Part shown: one piece after another, positions 8,645 through 19,200 of the stretch
Layout: every line of letters begins with the position of its first letter
Numbering within the stretch: position 1 is the stretch's first letter
Assembly (NCBI RefSeq): GCF_006539565.1
Contig: NZ_BJNG01000020.1
Span: 62,001-126,000 of the forward strand
Origin: Pseudonocardia hydrocarbonoxydans
GTDB taxonomy: Bacteria; Actinomycetota; Actinomycetes; Mycobacteriales; Pseudonocardiaceae
Direction of reading: 5' to 3'
Length of the DNA stretch: 64,000 nt
Notes under the pieces: model-generated
The model's database searches: none
What the model was told of the DNA's origin: nothing
What the model saw: the letters and a program-made list of their open reading frames with translations, nothing else
Program-made: the position numbers and the translations under genes

Positions 8645-10116
8645 CGCTGGGTGCCTCCGTTGGTCGAGATCGTGACCGAGGCCGCACGGGCGGCGGCCTC
8701 GGCGGCCGGGGTGTCGGGCCGCTTGCGCCCGACCCACCCGTCGATGGTCCGCTGTGACCCGGCCGACACCGCCAGCGCCCCCGGTGGGACGTCTTCGCGG
8801 ACGACGGTGCCGGCGCCGGTGTAGGCCCCGTCGCCGACCTGGACCGGGGCGACGAAGGTGTTGTCCGAGCCGGTCCGGACGTGCGATCCGACGGTGGTGC
8901 GCCGCTTGCGCACGCCGTCGTAGTTGACGAACACCGAGCCGGCCCCGATGTTGCTGTGCTCGCCGATCGTGGCGTCGCCGACGTAGGTCAGGTGCGGCAC
9001 CTTGGAGCCCGCGCCGATGTCGGAGTTCTTCACCTCGACGAACGTGCCGATCTTGCCGCGCTCGCCCAGGTGCGCGCCGGGGCGCAGGTAGGCGAACGGC
9101 CCGACCGACGCGCCCGGGCCGATCACCGCCTCGCTGCCGTGGGTGCGGACGACGGTGGCGCCCGCCCCGACCTCGCACGCCGTGAGCGTGGTGTCCGGGC
9201 CGATCTGCGCGCCACCGGCCACCGAGGTGACGCCGTGCAGCTGCGTGCCCGGGAGCAGGGTGACGTCGGGTGCGAGCCGCACCTGGACGTCGACCCAGGT
9301 GGTGGCCGGGTCGACGACGGTGACGCCCTCGCGCATCCAGTGCTCCAGCCGCCGCCGGTTGAGCTCGGCGCGCAGTGCGGCCAGCTGGACGCGGTCGTTG
9401 ACGCCGGCGACCTGCCAGGCGTCGGCGCAGACGACGGCACCCGCGTCCGCCCCGTCGGCCCTGGCCAGCGCGACGAGGTCGGTGAGGTAGAGCTCGCCCT
9501 GGCTGTTGACGGTCTTTAGGCGCGGCAGCCCCGAGCGCAGGAACGCGGCGTCGAACACGTAGACCCCGGAGTTGACCTCGCGGACCGCGCGCTGCTCCGG
9601 TGTGGCGTCGCGCTCCTCGACGATCCCGGTGACCGAGCCGTCGGGCGCGCGCAGCACCCGGCCGTAGCCGGTGGGGTCGGGGGCCTGCGTGGTGAGCACG
9701 GTGACCGCGGCGCCGTTGCGGTGGTGCTCGTCGAGCAGCGCGCGCACGGTGGCCGGCTCGAGCAGCGGGACGTCGCCGCTGGTGACCAGGACGGGCCCGG
9801 TGAGGTCGTCCGGCAGTGCGGTGAGCCCGCAGGCCACGGCGTGCCCGGTGCCCAGCTGGCTCTCCTGCACCGCGGTGTGCACGGGGCGGCCCAGCTCGGC
9901 GCCGAGCTCGTCGACGGCGGCGGTGACCTGCTCGCGGTCGTGGCCCGCCACGACCACCAGGTGCGCGGGATCCACCGCGGCGACGGCGTGCACGGCGTGC
10001 CCCAGCAGCGCGCGCCCGCCGATGGCGTGCAGCACCTTGGACGTCGCCGAGCGCATCCGGGTGCCCCGGCCCGCGGCCAGGACGACGGCGGTGGCCGGGG
10101 GGACGGGGTCGGGCAT
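8641..10116 (-). CDS. glmU: Bifunctional GlcNAc-1-P uridyltransferase / GlcN-1-P acetyltransferase
   Basis: A 491-residue enzyme that makes UDP-GlcNAc for peptidoglycan. The N-terminal nucleotidyltransferase has the signature [20 protein letters not shown] and [10 protein letters not shown]. After a linker, the C-terminal left-handed beta-helix acetyltransferase has hexapeptide repeats ([46 protein letters not shown]). The ATG has a GGGAG-type site 8 nt upstream. A TAGGAT -10 element on the minus strand (10189-10194) suggests the glmU-prs promoter. The C-terminal tail after the helix is short and unstructured-looking. Confidence 0.96.
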   Translation of the reverse strand: MPDPVPPATAVVLAAGRGTRMRSATSKVLHAIGGRALLGHAVHAVAAVDPAHLVVVAGHDREQVTAAVDELGAELGRPVHTAVQESQLGTGHAVACGLTALPDDLTGPVLVTSGDVPLLEPATVRALLDEHHRNGAAVTVLTTQAPDPTGYGRVLRAPDGSVTGIVEERDATPEQRAVREVNSGVYVFDAAFLRSGLPRLKTVNSQGELYLTDLVALARADGADAGAVVCADAWQVAGVNDRVQLAALRAELNRRRLEHWMREGVTVVDPATTWVDVQVRLAPDVTLLPGTQLHGVTSVAGGAQIGPDTTLTACEVGAGATVVRTHGSEAVIGPGASVGPFAYLRPGAHLGERGKIGTFVEVKNSDIGAGSKVPHLTYVGDATIGEHSNIGAGSVFVNYDGVRKRRTTVGSHVRTGSDNTFVAPVQVGDGAYTGAGTVVREDVPPGALAVSAGSQRTIDGWVGRKRPDTPAAEAAARAASVTISTNGGTQR

Positions 10117-10348
10117 GGGAGCGGCTCCCTGGTCGACTGGCGTCCCGGTCCGGGGCCGCGCGGCGGCGCCGGACCGGAGTACCGGGGAATCCTACGTCGT
10201 GGCCCGCGCGGTCCCCGGGGCTCCCGGGTGGCGGCACCGGGTGATCGCCGCGATGCCGGGAGTAACCCACGAGGGGGAGGCGTCGTTGGGTCGATCGGAC
10301 GCGCGGCACGACGAACCGGCCCGCGAGGTACACGGGTGAGGGACGTCG

Positions 10349-10819
10349 ATGGGTGCGCACAGCAGGGGCGTTTCGTATCGGGCACGGACCGCGGTGGCGC
10401 TTCTCGTCGCCGGGGTGAGCGCGTTCGGGCTGGTCGGCACGGCGACGGCGGGCGAGGGCACGGTCGACGGCACGCCGTGCTCGGAGTACGCCCGCGCCTG
10501 CGTCGACATCGACTCGCGGCAGGCGTGGCTGATCGACGACGGCGAGGTCGTCCGCGGGCCGGTGCCGGTGAGCACCGGCGGCGAGGGCCGGGAGACCCCG
10601 CGCGGTGCGTTCTCCGTGGAGTGGAAGAACAAGAACCACCGCAGCGCCGAGTTCAACGGGGCGCCGATGCCGTTCGCCGTGTTCTTCGCCGCGGGCGGCA
10701 TCGCCTTCCACGAGGGCAACCTGCACACCCCCTCGGCCGGCTGCGTGCGGATGTCCTACGACGACGCCGAGGCGTGGTTCGAGTTCCTGCAGCCCGGCGA
10801 CGCCGTCGAGGTCCGCTGA
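10349..10819 (+). CDS. Secreted L,D-transpeptidase (YkuD family)
   Basis: A 156-residue exported protein with a signal peptide (hydrophobic run ALLVAGVSAFGLVGTATAG, about residues 15-34) followed by a single YkuD domain. The catalytic signature is HEGNLHTPSAGCVRM, matching HXnSXGCXR with the nucleophilic Cys near 132. It should form 3-3 crosslinks in peptidoglycan or attach proteins to it. It is much shorter than the mycobacterial LdtMt enzymes and lacks their Ig-like domains, resembling minimal actinobacterial YkuD proteins. It has its own upstream region of about 230 bp shared with the divergent glmU. Confidence 0.9.
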   Translation: MGAHSRGVSYRARTAVALLVAGVSAFGLVGTATAGEGTVDGTPCSEYARACVDIDSRQAWLIDDGEVVRGPVPVSTGGEGRETPRGAFSVEWKNKNHRSAEFNGAPMPFAVFFAAGGIAFHEGNLHTPSAGCVRMSYDDAEAWFEFLQPGDAVEVR

Positions 10820-11028
10820 GGAGAGGTCCGCCGAGGACGACCTGACCGTTCGGCGGGTCCTGCGCGCCGGTCACCGGAGCGCGGAGACGTCCGCACCGAA
10901 CGGCCGTATCCATCACCCGTTCGCCGTCCGGCCGGGACCGGTCGTCTCACGGTGTGTGAGGCGGCGAATGTTGGCGGCGTCCGAGGGGTTGTCACCACGA
11001 GACGTCTACGAGCACCGGAGGTTCTTCC

Positions 11029-11469
11029 ATGCCCACGCGCAGCGCCCGGACCGCCTGGAACGGCACTCTCGAGCAGGGGGCCGGGCAGGTGGAGCTCAGC
11101 AGCAGCAAGGTCGGCACCTACGACGTGAGCTTCCCGAAGCGCGCGGCGGACGAGGCCGGGGGCACCACCAGCCCCGAGGAGCTCATCGCGGCGGCGCACT
11201 CCTCCTGCTACGCGATGCAGCTCTCGGCGTTCATCGCCGAGGCCGGCGGCACGCCGCAGTCACTCGACGTGACCGCCGACGTCACCCTCGGGCCGGACGA
11301 GGCCAACGGCGGGTTCGCCATCAGCTCCATCGCGCTCACCGTGCGCGGTGAGGTCGAGGGTCTCGACGCGGCGGGCTTCGAGGCCGCGGCGCAGAAGGCC
11401 AAGGACGGCTGCCCGGTCAGCAAGGCGCTCGCCGGCACGACGATCACGCTGGACGCCGGGCTCGAGTGA
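11029..11469 (+). CDS. OsmC family peroxiredoxin
   Basis: A 146-residue OsmC/Ohr-fold protein that probably reduces organic hydroperoxides. Both redox cysteines are visible: HSSCYAMQL (peroxidatic, about 64) and DGCPVSKAL (resolving, about 127). The conserved TSPEELIAAAHSSCY helix start and the family length agree. The ATG follows GGAGG at 7-8 nt spacing. It is transcribed alone and ends before a strong bidirectional hairpin. Confidence 0.93.
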   Translation: MPTRSARTAWNGTLEQGAGQVELSSSKVGTYDVSFPKRAADEAGGTTSPEELIAAAHSSCYAMQLSAFIAEAGGTPQSLDVTADVTLGPDEANGGFAISSIALTVRGEVEGLDAAGFEAAAQKAKDGCPVSKALAGTTITLDAGLE

Positions 11470-11574
11470 GGCCGGTCATCACGAAGGGACGCACGATGAG
11501 GTGCACGGGTAACGGTCGGCCGGAGCCGACGCCGCCGCCACCGCCGAACGGCCGCTGAGCGGCGGGGCGGGACC

Positions 11575-11613
11575 GACGAAAGGGCGGACGACCACGGTCG
11601 TCCGCCCTTCGTC
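11575..11613. terminator. Bidirectional hairpin terminator between osmC and tRNA-Gln
   Basis: The arms 11575-11592 and 11597-11613 pair over 17 bp with one bulged A, closed by a 4-nt loop. They include AAGGGCGG on the left and CCGCCCTTC on the right. The hairpin lies between convergent osmC (+) and tRNA-Gln (-), so it probably serves both. There is no long U-tract, as usual in actinobacteria. Confidence 0.75.
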
Positions 11614-11634
11614 GTGTGCGGGGTCGGGAGGCCG

Positions 11635-11705
11635 CTCCGCCGCCAGGATTCGAACCTGGACCTACTGAACCAAAATCAGCAGTGCTGCCCTTACACCACG
11701 GCGGA
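11635..11705 (-). tRNA. tRNA-Gln (anticodon UUG)
   Basis: A complete 71-nt cloverleaf on the minus strand. Acceptor arms are TCCGCCG and CGGCGGA. The D-arm contains GGTGTAAGGGCAGC. The anticodon stem is GCTGA/TCAGT with loop TTTTGGT giving anticodon TTG. The T-arm is CCAGG TTCGAAT CCTGG and the discriminator is G. CCA is not encoded. The acceptor and T-arm closely match bacterial tRNA-Gln. Confidence 0.95.
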
Positions 11706-11897
11706 CAGGCCTCCATCCTGGCACGCGGGCTCACCCGGACGCCGGAGGCCGTCACTCCGGGCGCCCGCCGGTCGCGGGTGATTTGCCGGGTGTTCCCGTC
11801 ACGGGTGCTGCGCCCTCCCGGCCCGGCACCTACCCTCGACGTGCGCAGGCCCGCCGTCCGGCGCCTCCGCGGCCCAGTCCCCGTCCCGAGGAGCCCG

Positions 11898-12845
11898 ATG
11901 TCGATCACTGCCGAGGCCGTACCCGATCCGTTGCGGAAGGGCCCCAACCCCGTGCTCGGGGGGCAGCGCACCCGGTTCCAGCACGCGATGATCTACGTCT
12001 TCGTCGGTGGGCCGATGCTGGCGCTCGTCGCGGCGGTGCCCCTGGCGTGGGGCTGGGGTGTCGGCTGGCACGATCTCGCGCTGCTCGCGGGCTTCTACAC
12101 CCTCGCGGTGCTCGGGATCACCGTCGGGTTCCACCGGCACTTCACCCACAAGTCGTTCAAGGCGAAGCCGTGGCTGCGGGTGCTGCTGGCGATCACCGGC
12201 TCGCTGGCCGTGCAGGGCAACGTCTTCAACTGGGTGGCCGACCACCGCCGTCACCACGCGTTCTCCGACAAGGAGGGCGACCCGCACTCGCCGTGGGCGT
12301 TCGGCACCTCGCCCGCCGCCGTCGCCAAGGGCTTCCTGCACGCGCACATGGGCTGGTTCTTCGACCGCAACGAGACCAACCACTCGCGGTTCATCCCCGA
12401 CCTGCTGGCCGACCGGGCGCTCCGCGGCGTCGCCCGCACGTTCGGGCTGTGGGTGGCGGTGAGCCTGCTGCTCCCGGCCGTCATCGGCGGGCTGGTGACG
12501 TGGTCGTGGCAGGGTGCGCTCACCGGCTTCTTCTGGGGCGGCCTGGTGCGCCTGGCGGTCTCCAACCACGTCACGTGGTCGATCAACTCGATCTGTCACA
12601 TGGTCGGCAGGCGGCCGTTCCGCTCGCGGGACCGCTCCCGCAACTTCTGGCCGCTCGCGGTGCTGTCGATGGGGGAGTCCTGGCACAACCTGCACCACGC
12701 CGACCCCACCTGCGCCCGGCACGGCGTGCTGCCCGGCCAGATCGACGTCTCGGCGCGGGTGATCTGGCTGTTCGAACGCGCGGGCTGGGCCTCCGACGTC
12801 CGCTGGCCCACCCCCGGACGTCTGGCGAAGCTGGCGAGCCGCTGA
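11898..12845 (+). CDS. Acyl-CoA (delta-9-type) fatty acid desaturase
   Basis: A 315-residue membrane di-iron desaturase. The three histidine boxes are HRHFTH, HRRHH and HNLHH, flanked by hydrophobic segments (MLALVAAVPLAWGWG; LAGFYTLAVLGITVGF; VSLLLPAVIGGLV). It probably introduces a double bond into stearoyl- or palmitoyl-CoA for membrane lipids. The ATG follows GAGGAG. A TACCCT -10 at 11831-11836 would start transcription near 11842. An in-frame GTG at 11841 could add 19 residues if translation were leaderless, but the ribosome-binding site favours the ATG. Confidence 0.92.
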   Translation: MSITAEAVPDPLRKGPNPVLGGQRTRFQHAMIYVFVGGPMLALVAAVPLAWGWGVGWHDLALLAGFYTLAVLGITVGFHRHFTHKSFKAKPWLRVLLAITGSLAVQGNVFNWVADHRRHHAFSDKEGDPHSPWAFGTSPAAVAKGFLHAHMGWFFDRNETNHSRFIPDLLADRALRGVARTFGLWVAVSLLLPAVIGGLVTWSWQGALTGFFWGGLVRLAVSNHVTWSINSICHMVGRRPFRSRDRSRNFWPLAVLSMGESWHNLHHADPTCARHGVLPGQIDVSARVIWLFERAGWASDVRWPTPGRLAKLASR

Positions 12846-12894
12846 GCGTCACCGCTGGTCCGCGGCGTCGCCCGTCCGTGGAAGACTGACCGCC

Positions 12895-13566
12895 GTGCTC
12901 AGCCTCATGCCCGAGCGGCTCGACCGGATGCTGCTCCTGGGTGCCCACTGCGACGACATCGCCATCGGCGCCGGAGGGGCGCTGCTGGAGCTGTGCCGCT
13001 CGCACCCCGGTATCGCGGTGTCCGCGCTCGTGCTCACCGGCGGGGGGTCGTTGCGCGAGGAGGAGGAGCGGGCCGCGCTCGCCGCGTTCTGCCCGGGCGC
13101 CCGCCTGGAGGTGGCGGTGCTCGACCTCCCCGACGGCCGCGTCCCCACCCGCTGGGAACGGGCGAAGCTCGCCCTGGAGGAGCTGCGCGCCCACGGTGAG
13201 CCGGAGCTGATCTTCGCGCCGTCGCCGCACGACGCCCACCAGGACCACCGCACCCTCGCCGAGCTGGTGCCCACGGTGTTCCGCGACCACCTCGCGCTGG
13301 GCTACGAGATCCTCAAGTGGGACGGCGACCTGCGCCAGCCCACCGCGTACCTGCCGCTCGCCGAGCCGGTGCTGCGGGAGAAGGTCGCGAAGCTGCACGA
13401 GCACTACGGCAGCCAGCGCGACCGCAGCTGGTTCGACCCCGAGACCTTCGCGGGCCTGGCCCGGATCCGCGGCGTGCAGTGCCACGCCCGCTACGCCGAG
13501 GCGTTCCACGTGTCCAAGCTCGTGCTCGGCGTGGCCCCGCTGACGGGCGCCGACCCCGTCGACTAG
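12895..13566 (+). CDS. PIG-L family N-acetyl-sugar deacetylase-like protein
   Basis: A 223-residue zinc-dependent PIG-L/LmbE-fold hydrolase. The first metal motif is GAHCDDIAIGAGG (His17-Asp19-Asp20, with Cys replacing the usual Pro). The second is SPHDAHQDHRTLAE. Family members remove acetyl groups from GlcNAc-linked substrates, including mycothiol precursors. The Cys variant and short length point to the carbohydrate-modification branch rather than MshB. GTG start with no clear ribosome-binding site. The desaturase stop is about 50 bp upstream. Substrate unknown. Confidence 0.85.
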   Translation: MLSLMPERLDRMLLLGAHCDDIAIGAGGALLELCRSHPGIAVSALVLTGGGSLREEEERAALAAFCPGARLEVAVLDLPDGRVPTRWERAKLALEELRAHGEPELIFAPSPHDAHQDHRTLAELVPTVFRDHLALGYEILKWDGDLRQPTAYLPLAEPVLREKVAKLHEHYGSQRDRSWFDPETFAGLARIRGVQCHARYAEAFHVSKLVLGVAPLTGADPVD

Positions 13567-13616
13567 CAACCGGCCGGCACTGGACGCGGTGCCGCCGGTT
13601 CGCTAGGACGGACCGC

Positions 13617-13886
13617 ATGTGCCGCAACATCCGGACCCTGCACAACTTCGAGCCGCCGGCCACCGCCACCGAGGTGCACGGTGCCGCGCTGCAGTACGTC
13701 CGCAAGATCTCCGGGTCGGCGAAGCCGTCGGCGGCCAACTCCGAGGCCTTCGCCCGGGCCGTCGCCGCGGTCGAGTCGGCCACCCGTGACCTGCTCGACG
13801 CGCTCGTCACCTCCGCCCCGCCCAAGGACCGCGAGGTCGAGGCGGCGAAGGCGCGGGAGCGGGCCGCGGTGCGCTACGCCCGCTGA
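13617..13886 (+). CDS. DUF2277 family protein
   Basis: A small 89-residue protein starting MCRNIRTLHNFEPPAT, the diagnostic N-terminus of DUF2277. It continues with AALQYVRKISG and a helical FARAVAAVESATRDLLDAL, then a basic tail. Function is unknown for the family. The invariant MCRNI start may bind a metal or nucleic acid, but that is speculation. A strong hairpin follows its stop. Confidence 0.88.
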   Translation: MCRNIRTLHNFEPPATATEVHGAALQYVRKISGSAKPSAANSEAFARAVAAVESATRDLLDALVTSAPPKDREVEAAKARERAAVRYAR

Positions 13887-13899
13887 GGCCCGGCGGACG

Positions 13900-13938
13900 G
13901 CGAACGGCCCGCCCGGGGACTCCGGACGGGCCGCTCGC
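13900..13938. terminator. Hairpin terminator between convergent DUF2277 and DUF4394 genes
   Basis: Arms 13900-13916 and 13922-13938 pair over 17 positions with two mismatches around a 5-nt loop. The core pairs are CGGCCCG with CGGGCCG. The location in the 60-bp gap between two converging genes supports a shared intrinsic terminator. Confidence 0.7.
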
Positions 13939-13946
13939 GGTGGTTC

Positions 13947-14819
13947 CTACTGGTCGAGCTGGACCGCCAGGTCGGTGACGTCGTAGTCCAGGGTGCCGAT
14001 GTCGGTGGCACCGCCGGTCAGGACGTCGACGACCCACAGGTGACGCTCGCCGTCGACCTCGACGGTGGCGAAGGCGGTGTTGCCGTCGGCCACGCCGTCG
14101 GTGAGCGAGGTGTAGATGTCGAAGCCCACGTCGGAGCCGATGTCGGCGGGCAGCGAGCCGGTCGGGGCCAGCGTGCCGGCGTTGGCCGGGGACTGGACGG
14201 CCACGCGGTCGAGCGTGGTGTCGAGGTCGAACAGCGTCGTCGCGGTGCCCGCGTCGAGGTCGTTGTTGGTGTACGCGGCGCCGTTGACGCCCAGCGCGGG
14301 CACGGTGCCGGTGGCCGGGGCGACCGCCGGGTTGGTCAGCGGGGTGTCGGCGACGGTGGCGGCCAGCGGGGTGGTCGCGAAGGGCTGGCGCAGGTTCTGG
14401 CCGGTGTCGGACAGGATGCGCAGCGCGTTGGCGGCCGGGTTGAAGTCGACCGCGAAGTCGTCGCCCACCAGCGCGACGGTGAGCTGGCCGATCAGCTCGG
14501 AGTCGGCGTTCTCGTCGTCGATGAGGTAGAGGCCGCCGAGGTCGCCGACGCCGTAGAGCCCGCCGTCCTGGACGCGGTAGTCGATGCCGACCAGGCGCGA
14601 GTCCTTGTCGAGCGGGACCTCGCCGATCTCGTAGACCGAGCCGGCGTCGGTGGTGTCGAAGCCGACCAGGGTGGAGCCGTCGACGAGGCCGACCGCGTGC
14701 AGGCCCTTGCCGGGCGCGCCCTTGTCGTCGGTGGCGAACGCGGCGGGCGCGATCACGGCGGCGCTGACGGTGGTGATCGCGGCGGCCGCGATCAGTGCGC
14801 GACGGAAGGTCGTCGACAT
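13947..14819 (-). CDS. Secreted DUF4394 domain protein
   Basis: A 290-residue protein with a Sec signal peptide (RRALIAAAAITTVSAAVIAPAAFA), then a DUF4394 beta-propeller-like domain. It has TLVGFDTTDAGSVYEIGEV, LVGIDYRVQDGGLYGVGDLGGLYLIDD, FAVDFNPAANALRILSDTGQNLR and AYTNNDLDAGTATTLFDLDT, all recurring elements of the family. Function is unknown, probably an extracellular surface or scaffold protein. The ATG follows GAGAGGT at 8 nt. Transcribed alone toward a terminator. Confidence 0.88.
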   Translation of the reverse strand: MSTTFRRALIAAAAITTVSAAVIAPAAFATDDKGAPGKGLHAVGLVDGSTLVGFDTTDAGSVYEIGEVPLDKDSRLVGIDYRVQDGGLYGVGDLGGLYLIDDENADSELIGQLTVALVGDDFAVDFNPAANALRILSDTGQNLRQPFATTPLAATVADTPLTNPAVAPATGTVPALGVNGAAYTNNDLDAGTATTLFDLDTTLDRVAVQSPANAGTLAPTGSLPADIGSDVGFDIYTSLTDGVADGNTAFATVEVDGERHLWVVDVLTGGATDIGTLDYDVTDLAVQLDQ

Positions 14820-14915
14820 CTGCTACCTCTCTCGAAGGTCCGTGGCGGCCGACTGACGACCCTCCGTTCGGCCCAACGAGTCACGCAGCGTGAGGTGACG
14901 AACCGGACACTTAGT

Positions 14916-16139
14916 TCACAGCGGGTCGATGCGCAGGATGCGGTCGTCGCTGCCGTTGGAGGTGCTGACCAGAAGTGCGCCGTCCGGGGCCAGGCGCACC
15001 GCGCGCAGCCGGCCGTAGGTGCCGTCGAGCGCCTCGGGCACCGCGACCTCGGCGACGGCCGCGCCCTGCGGCGTCATGAACAGCAGCTTCTCGCCGCGCA
15101 GCGCGCCGACGACCAGCGTGCCGTCCAGGTCGCCCCACTGCCCGCCGTCCAGGAAGGCCGCACCCGAGAGGGCCTCGACGGGGCTGCCCGAGCTCCAGGC
15201 GGCGGGGACGGCGTCGGGGAAGCGGTCGAGGTCGGTCATCGGGACCGACTCGTCGTATCCGCCCACCGTGCCGCCCTGTGACGGGTCCCAGCCGTAGTTG
15301 CCGCCGGGGCGCAGGAGGTTGACCTCGTCGTCGGTGCTCGGGCCGTGCTCGGCGGTCCACACCTCGCCATCGGCGTCGACGGCGACGCCCTGCACGTTGC
15401 GGTGGCCGTAGGTGTAGATCAGCCGCTGGGCCGGGTCGTCGGCGTCGGCGAACGGGTTGCCCTCGACGGGGCCGCCGGTGGCGAGGTCGACGCGCAGCAC
15501 CTTGCCGCCCAGCGACGACAGGTCCTGCGGGATCGCGCCGCGGGCGGTGTCACCCGTGCCGACCAGCAGCGCGCCGTCGGCGGCGAGGGTGGGGCGGCAG
15601 CCGGAGTGGCGGCCCGAGGGGTTGATCGGCAGGCCGCCCAGCAGCGGGTCGGCGACCCGGGAGGCCGCGGCGCCGTCGGCGGACAGCTCCCACGTCACCA
15701 GGCGGACGTCGGTGGGGGTGCCGCCCTCGACGTGGGTCTGGCAGGTGGTGAACAGGCGGGTCTGCGCGAAGTCGGGGTGCACCACCATCCCGAGCAGGCC
15801 GCCCTCGCCCTCGGCGAGCAGGTCGGAGAAGTCGGCGTCGACCGGCGTGACGGACGCGCCGGCCGTGGCGCCCGACAGCAGGCTCAGCCGGCCGTCGCGC
15901 TCGGTGACGAGCACCCGGCCGTCGGGCAGCACGCCGACGTCCCAGGGGTTGGCGAACCCGCCCGCCACCTCGCTGACGGACAGCTCGGGGGTGCCGGTGC
16001 GGACCGGGTCGGGCCCGCCCTCGGTACCGCCCGGCGCGCTGCCCGCGCCACCCCCCGCGACCGACTCCGGTGACGGGCCGGCGCAGCCGACCAGGACCAG
16101 GGCGGCGGCCACGGCCACCGCTGCACTCGCACGCCGCAT
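14916..16139 (-). CDS. PQQ-dependent sugar dehydrogenase-like lipoprotein (glucose/sorbosone family)
   Basis: A 407-residue lipoprotein with lipobox LVLVGCAG (Cys near 19). A Gly/Pro-rich linker precedes a six-bladed propeller of the glucose/sorbosone dehydrogenase family. Landmarks are FANPWDVGVLPDGRVLVTERDGRLSLL, GEGGLLGMVVHPDF, GGKVLRVDLATG, YGHRNVQGVAVDADGEVWTAEHGPSTDDEVNLL and NYGWD. Family members oxidise aldoses with PQQ, though many actinobacterial members have no proven activity. The ATG at 16139 has AGGA 9 nt upstream. An ATG three codons earlier is possible. A divergent protease gene starts 66 bp away. Confidence 0.88.
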   Translation of the reverse strand: MRRASAAVAVAAALVLVGCAGPSPESVAGGGAGSAPGGTEGGPDPVRTGTPELSVSEVAGGFANPWDVGVLPDGRVLVTERDGRLSLLSGATAGASVTPVDADFSDLLAEGEGGLLGMVVHPDFAQTRLFTTCQTHVEGGTPTDVRLVTWELSADGAAASRVADPLLGGLPINPSGRHSGCRPTLAADGALLVGTGDTARGAIPQDLSSLGGKVLRVDLATGGPVEGNPFADADDPAQRLIYTYGHRNVQGVAVDADGEVWTAEHGPSTDDEVNLLRPGGNYGWDPSQGGTVGGYDESVPMTDLDRFPDAVPAAWSSGSPVEALSGAAFLDGGQWGDLDGTLVVGALRGEKLLFMTPQGAAVAEVAVPEALDGTYGRLRAVRLAPDGALLVSTSNGSDDRILRIDPL

Positions 16140-16205
16140 GCCGGCCATCCTGCCCGCGGCCGGGTGAGGGCGCCGTACGGGGCCGGGACCGGATACCGTC
16201 GCCGG

Positions 16206-19200
16206 GTGGAGCAGCCCAGCTATCTCCGGTTCCCCCACCTGCGGGGCGACACGCTCGTCCTGACGGCCGAGGACGACGTCTGGACGGTCCCGCTGGCCGG
16301 CGGCCGCGCCCACCGGATCACCGCCGACGCCGCGCCCGTCGCGAACCCGCGGATCTCCCCGGACGGCACGCGCGTCGCCTGGACGTCGTGGCGCGAGGGC
16401 GGGCCCGACGTGTTCGTCACCGCGCTCGACGGCGGCGTCGCGCGGCGGCTGACCTGGTGGGGCGATCCGCGGGCCCGCAACCTCGGCTGGGCCTCCGACG
16501 ACGAGGTCCTCGGCGTCACCTCGACCGGCTACCACTCCCCGCGCCGCACGTTCGCCTTCGCGATCCCGGCGGCCGGGGGCGCGCCGCGGCCGCTGCCCGT
16601 CGGGCCGGTCGGCGACCTGGTGTCCGACGGACCGGGCACGCTGCTGCTCAGCGTCCTGTCCCGGGAACCGGCCTGGTGGAAGCGCTACCGCGGCGGCACC
16701 GTGGGCCGTCTGTGGTGGGACGCCGCGGCCACCGGGCAGTTCGTGCGGGTCGCGGCCGAGGTCGACGGGCAGATCGAGTCGCCGATGCTGGTGGGCGGGC
16801 GGATCGCGTTCGTCGCCGACCACGAGGGCTGGGGCAACCTCTACTCGATCGCCCCCAACGGCACCGACCTGCGCCGCCACACCGACCACGGGGGCCAGGG
16901 CGCGCCCGCGTTCTACGTCCGCCACGCCACCGCCGACGCCGGGCGCGTGGTGTACGAGTCGGGCGGGCGGCTGTGGGTGCTCGACTCCCTCGACGCCGAC
17001 CCGCGCCCGATCGACGTCCGGCTGGGCGGGCCGCGCACCGCCCGCGAGCCCTACCGCGTCTCCGGCCGCGTCGACGTCGCCGTGCCCGACCGGACCGGGC
17101 GCACCAGCATCGCGCTGGTCCGCGGCACCGTGCACCGGCTCACCCACCGCGACGGCCCGGCGCGCACGCTGCTCGCCGAGCCCGGCGCCCGGGCCCGGCT
17201 GGCGCGGCCGCTGGGCGTCGACCGCGCGGTGTGGGTCGACGACGTGCTCGGCGAGGAGGCGGTGTGCGTCGCGCCGCTCGATCCCCACCTGGGCGGCGAA
17301 CCCCGCCGCAGCGGGGCGGGGGAGCTGGGCCGGGTGCTGGAGCTGGAGCCCTCGCCCGACGGCGGGCGGGTCGCGCTGGCCACCCACGACGGGCGGCTGC
17401 TGCTGCTCGACGCCGCGTCCGGGGAGCTGAGCGAGCTCGCCCGCAGCGCGGAGGGCGTCGAGTTCTCCGGGCTGGCCTGGTCGCCCGACAGCGCGTGGCT
17501 GGCGTTCGCCGAGCCGGTCGAGCAGCTGCTCACGCGGATCGTGCTGGCCCGCGTCGCCGACGGCGAGCTGGTGCCGGTCACGCCGTCGCGGTTCCTCGAC
17601 GAGGAGCCCGCCTTCACCCTCGACGGCCGCTACCTGGCGTTCCTGTCCCGGCGCAGCTTCGACCCGATCTACGACGAGCACTCCTTCGACCTCACCTTCC
17701 CCGCGTCGTGGCGGCCCTTCCTGGTGCCGCTGGCCGCGCGCACGCCGTCGCCGTTCGGGGCGAGCCCCGACGGCCGCCCGGTCGGCCCCGCCGACGAGGG
17801 CCCGGCCGACCCGCCCGCCCCCGCCCCGGACGACCCGTCCTCGCCCGACGCCACGGCCGTGCCCGCCGCCCCCGACGACGCCGCGCCCGAGGTGGTCGTC
17901 GACGTCGAGGGGCTGGCCGGGCGGGTCGTCCCGGTGCCGGTGGTGGAGGCTCGCTACAGCGCACTGAGGGCGGGCAAGGACTGCCTGCTGTGGCTGCGCA
18001 GCCCCGTCAACGGGGTGCTCGGCGACGGGCGCGCGGGCACGTCGGAGAAGCCGCGGCGGACCGTGCTGGAGCGCTTCGACCTGGTGCGCCGCAAGCTCGA
18101 CGTGATCGCCGACGCCGTCGACGGGTACGCGGTCAGCGGCGACGGCACCCGGCTGCTGGTCCGCGACGGCTCGACGCTGCGCGTGCTGCGCACCGACCGG
18201 TCCGGCTCCGGCGCCCCCGACACCGACGGCGCCGACGAGTACGAGGTCGACCTGTCGCGGCTGGCCGTGACCGTCGACCCGACGGCGTCCTGGCGGCAGA
18301 TGTTCGACGAGGCCGCGCGCCTGATGCGCGACCACTTCTGGACCGCCGACATGGGCGACGTCGACTGGGCCGCCGAGCGGGAGCGCTACCGCCCGCTCGT
18401 CGACGCCGTCGGCAGCCACGACGACCTCGTCGACCTGCTGTGGGAGCTCCACGGCGAGCTGGGCTCCTCGCACGCCTACGTCCGCCCCCGGGCCCACCCC
18501 GCCGGTGACGTCCCGGCGTTCCTCGGGGCCGACCTCTCCGCCGCCGCCGACGGCTGGCGCGTCGAGCGCGTCCTGCCGCCGGAGACCTCGGCGCCCGGCG
18601 CACGCAGCCCGCTGGCCTCGCCCGGCGTCGACGTGCGGGCCGGGGACGTGCTGCTGGAGGTGGCCGGGCGCCCGGTCGACCCCGTCGCCGGGCCCGCGCC
18701 GCTGCTGGCCGGCCGGGCCGACACGCTCACCGAGATCACCGTGCGCTCCGGTGACGACGTGCGCCGCGTCGTCGTGCGGCCGCTGCCCGACGAGACCCAG
18801 CTGCGCTACCAGGACTGGGTGGCCGGGCGGCGCGCGTACGTCACCGAGCGCTCCGGCGGGCGCCTGGGCTACCTGCACGTGCCCGACATGATGGCGCCGG
18901 GCTGGGCCCAGCTGCACCGCGACCTGAGCCGCGAGATCACCCGCGACGGGCTCGTGCTCGACGTCCGGATCAACGGCGGCGGGCACACCAGCCAGCTCGT
19001 CGTGGAGAAGCTGGCCCGGCGCGTCACGGCCTGGACGATCGCCCGGCACCGCCCGCCGCGGACCTACCCGGTGGACGCCCCCCGCGGGCCCGTCGTCGCC
19101 GTCACCGACGAGCTCGCGGGCTCCGACGGCGACATCGTCACCGTCGCGCTCAAGCGCCGCGGCATCGCCACCGTGGTGGGCGTGCGCACCTGGGGCGGGG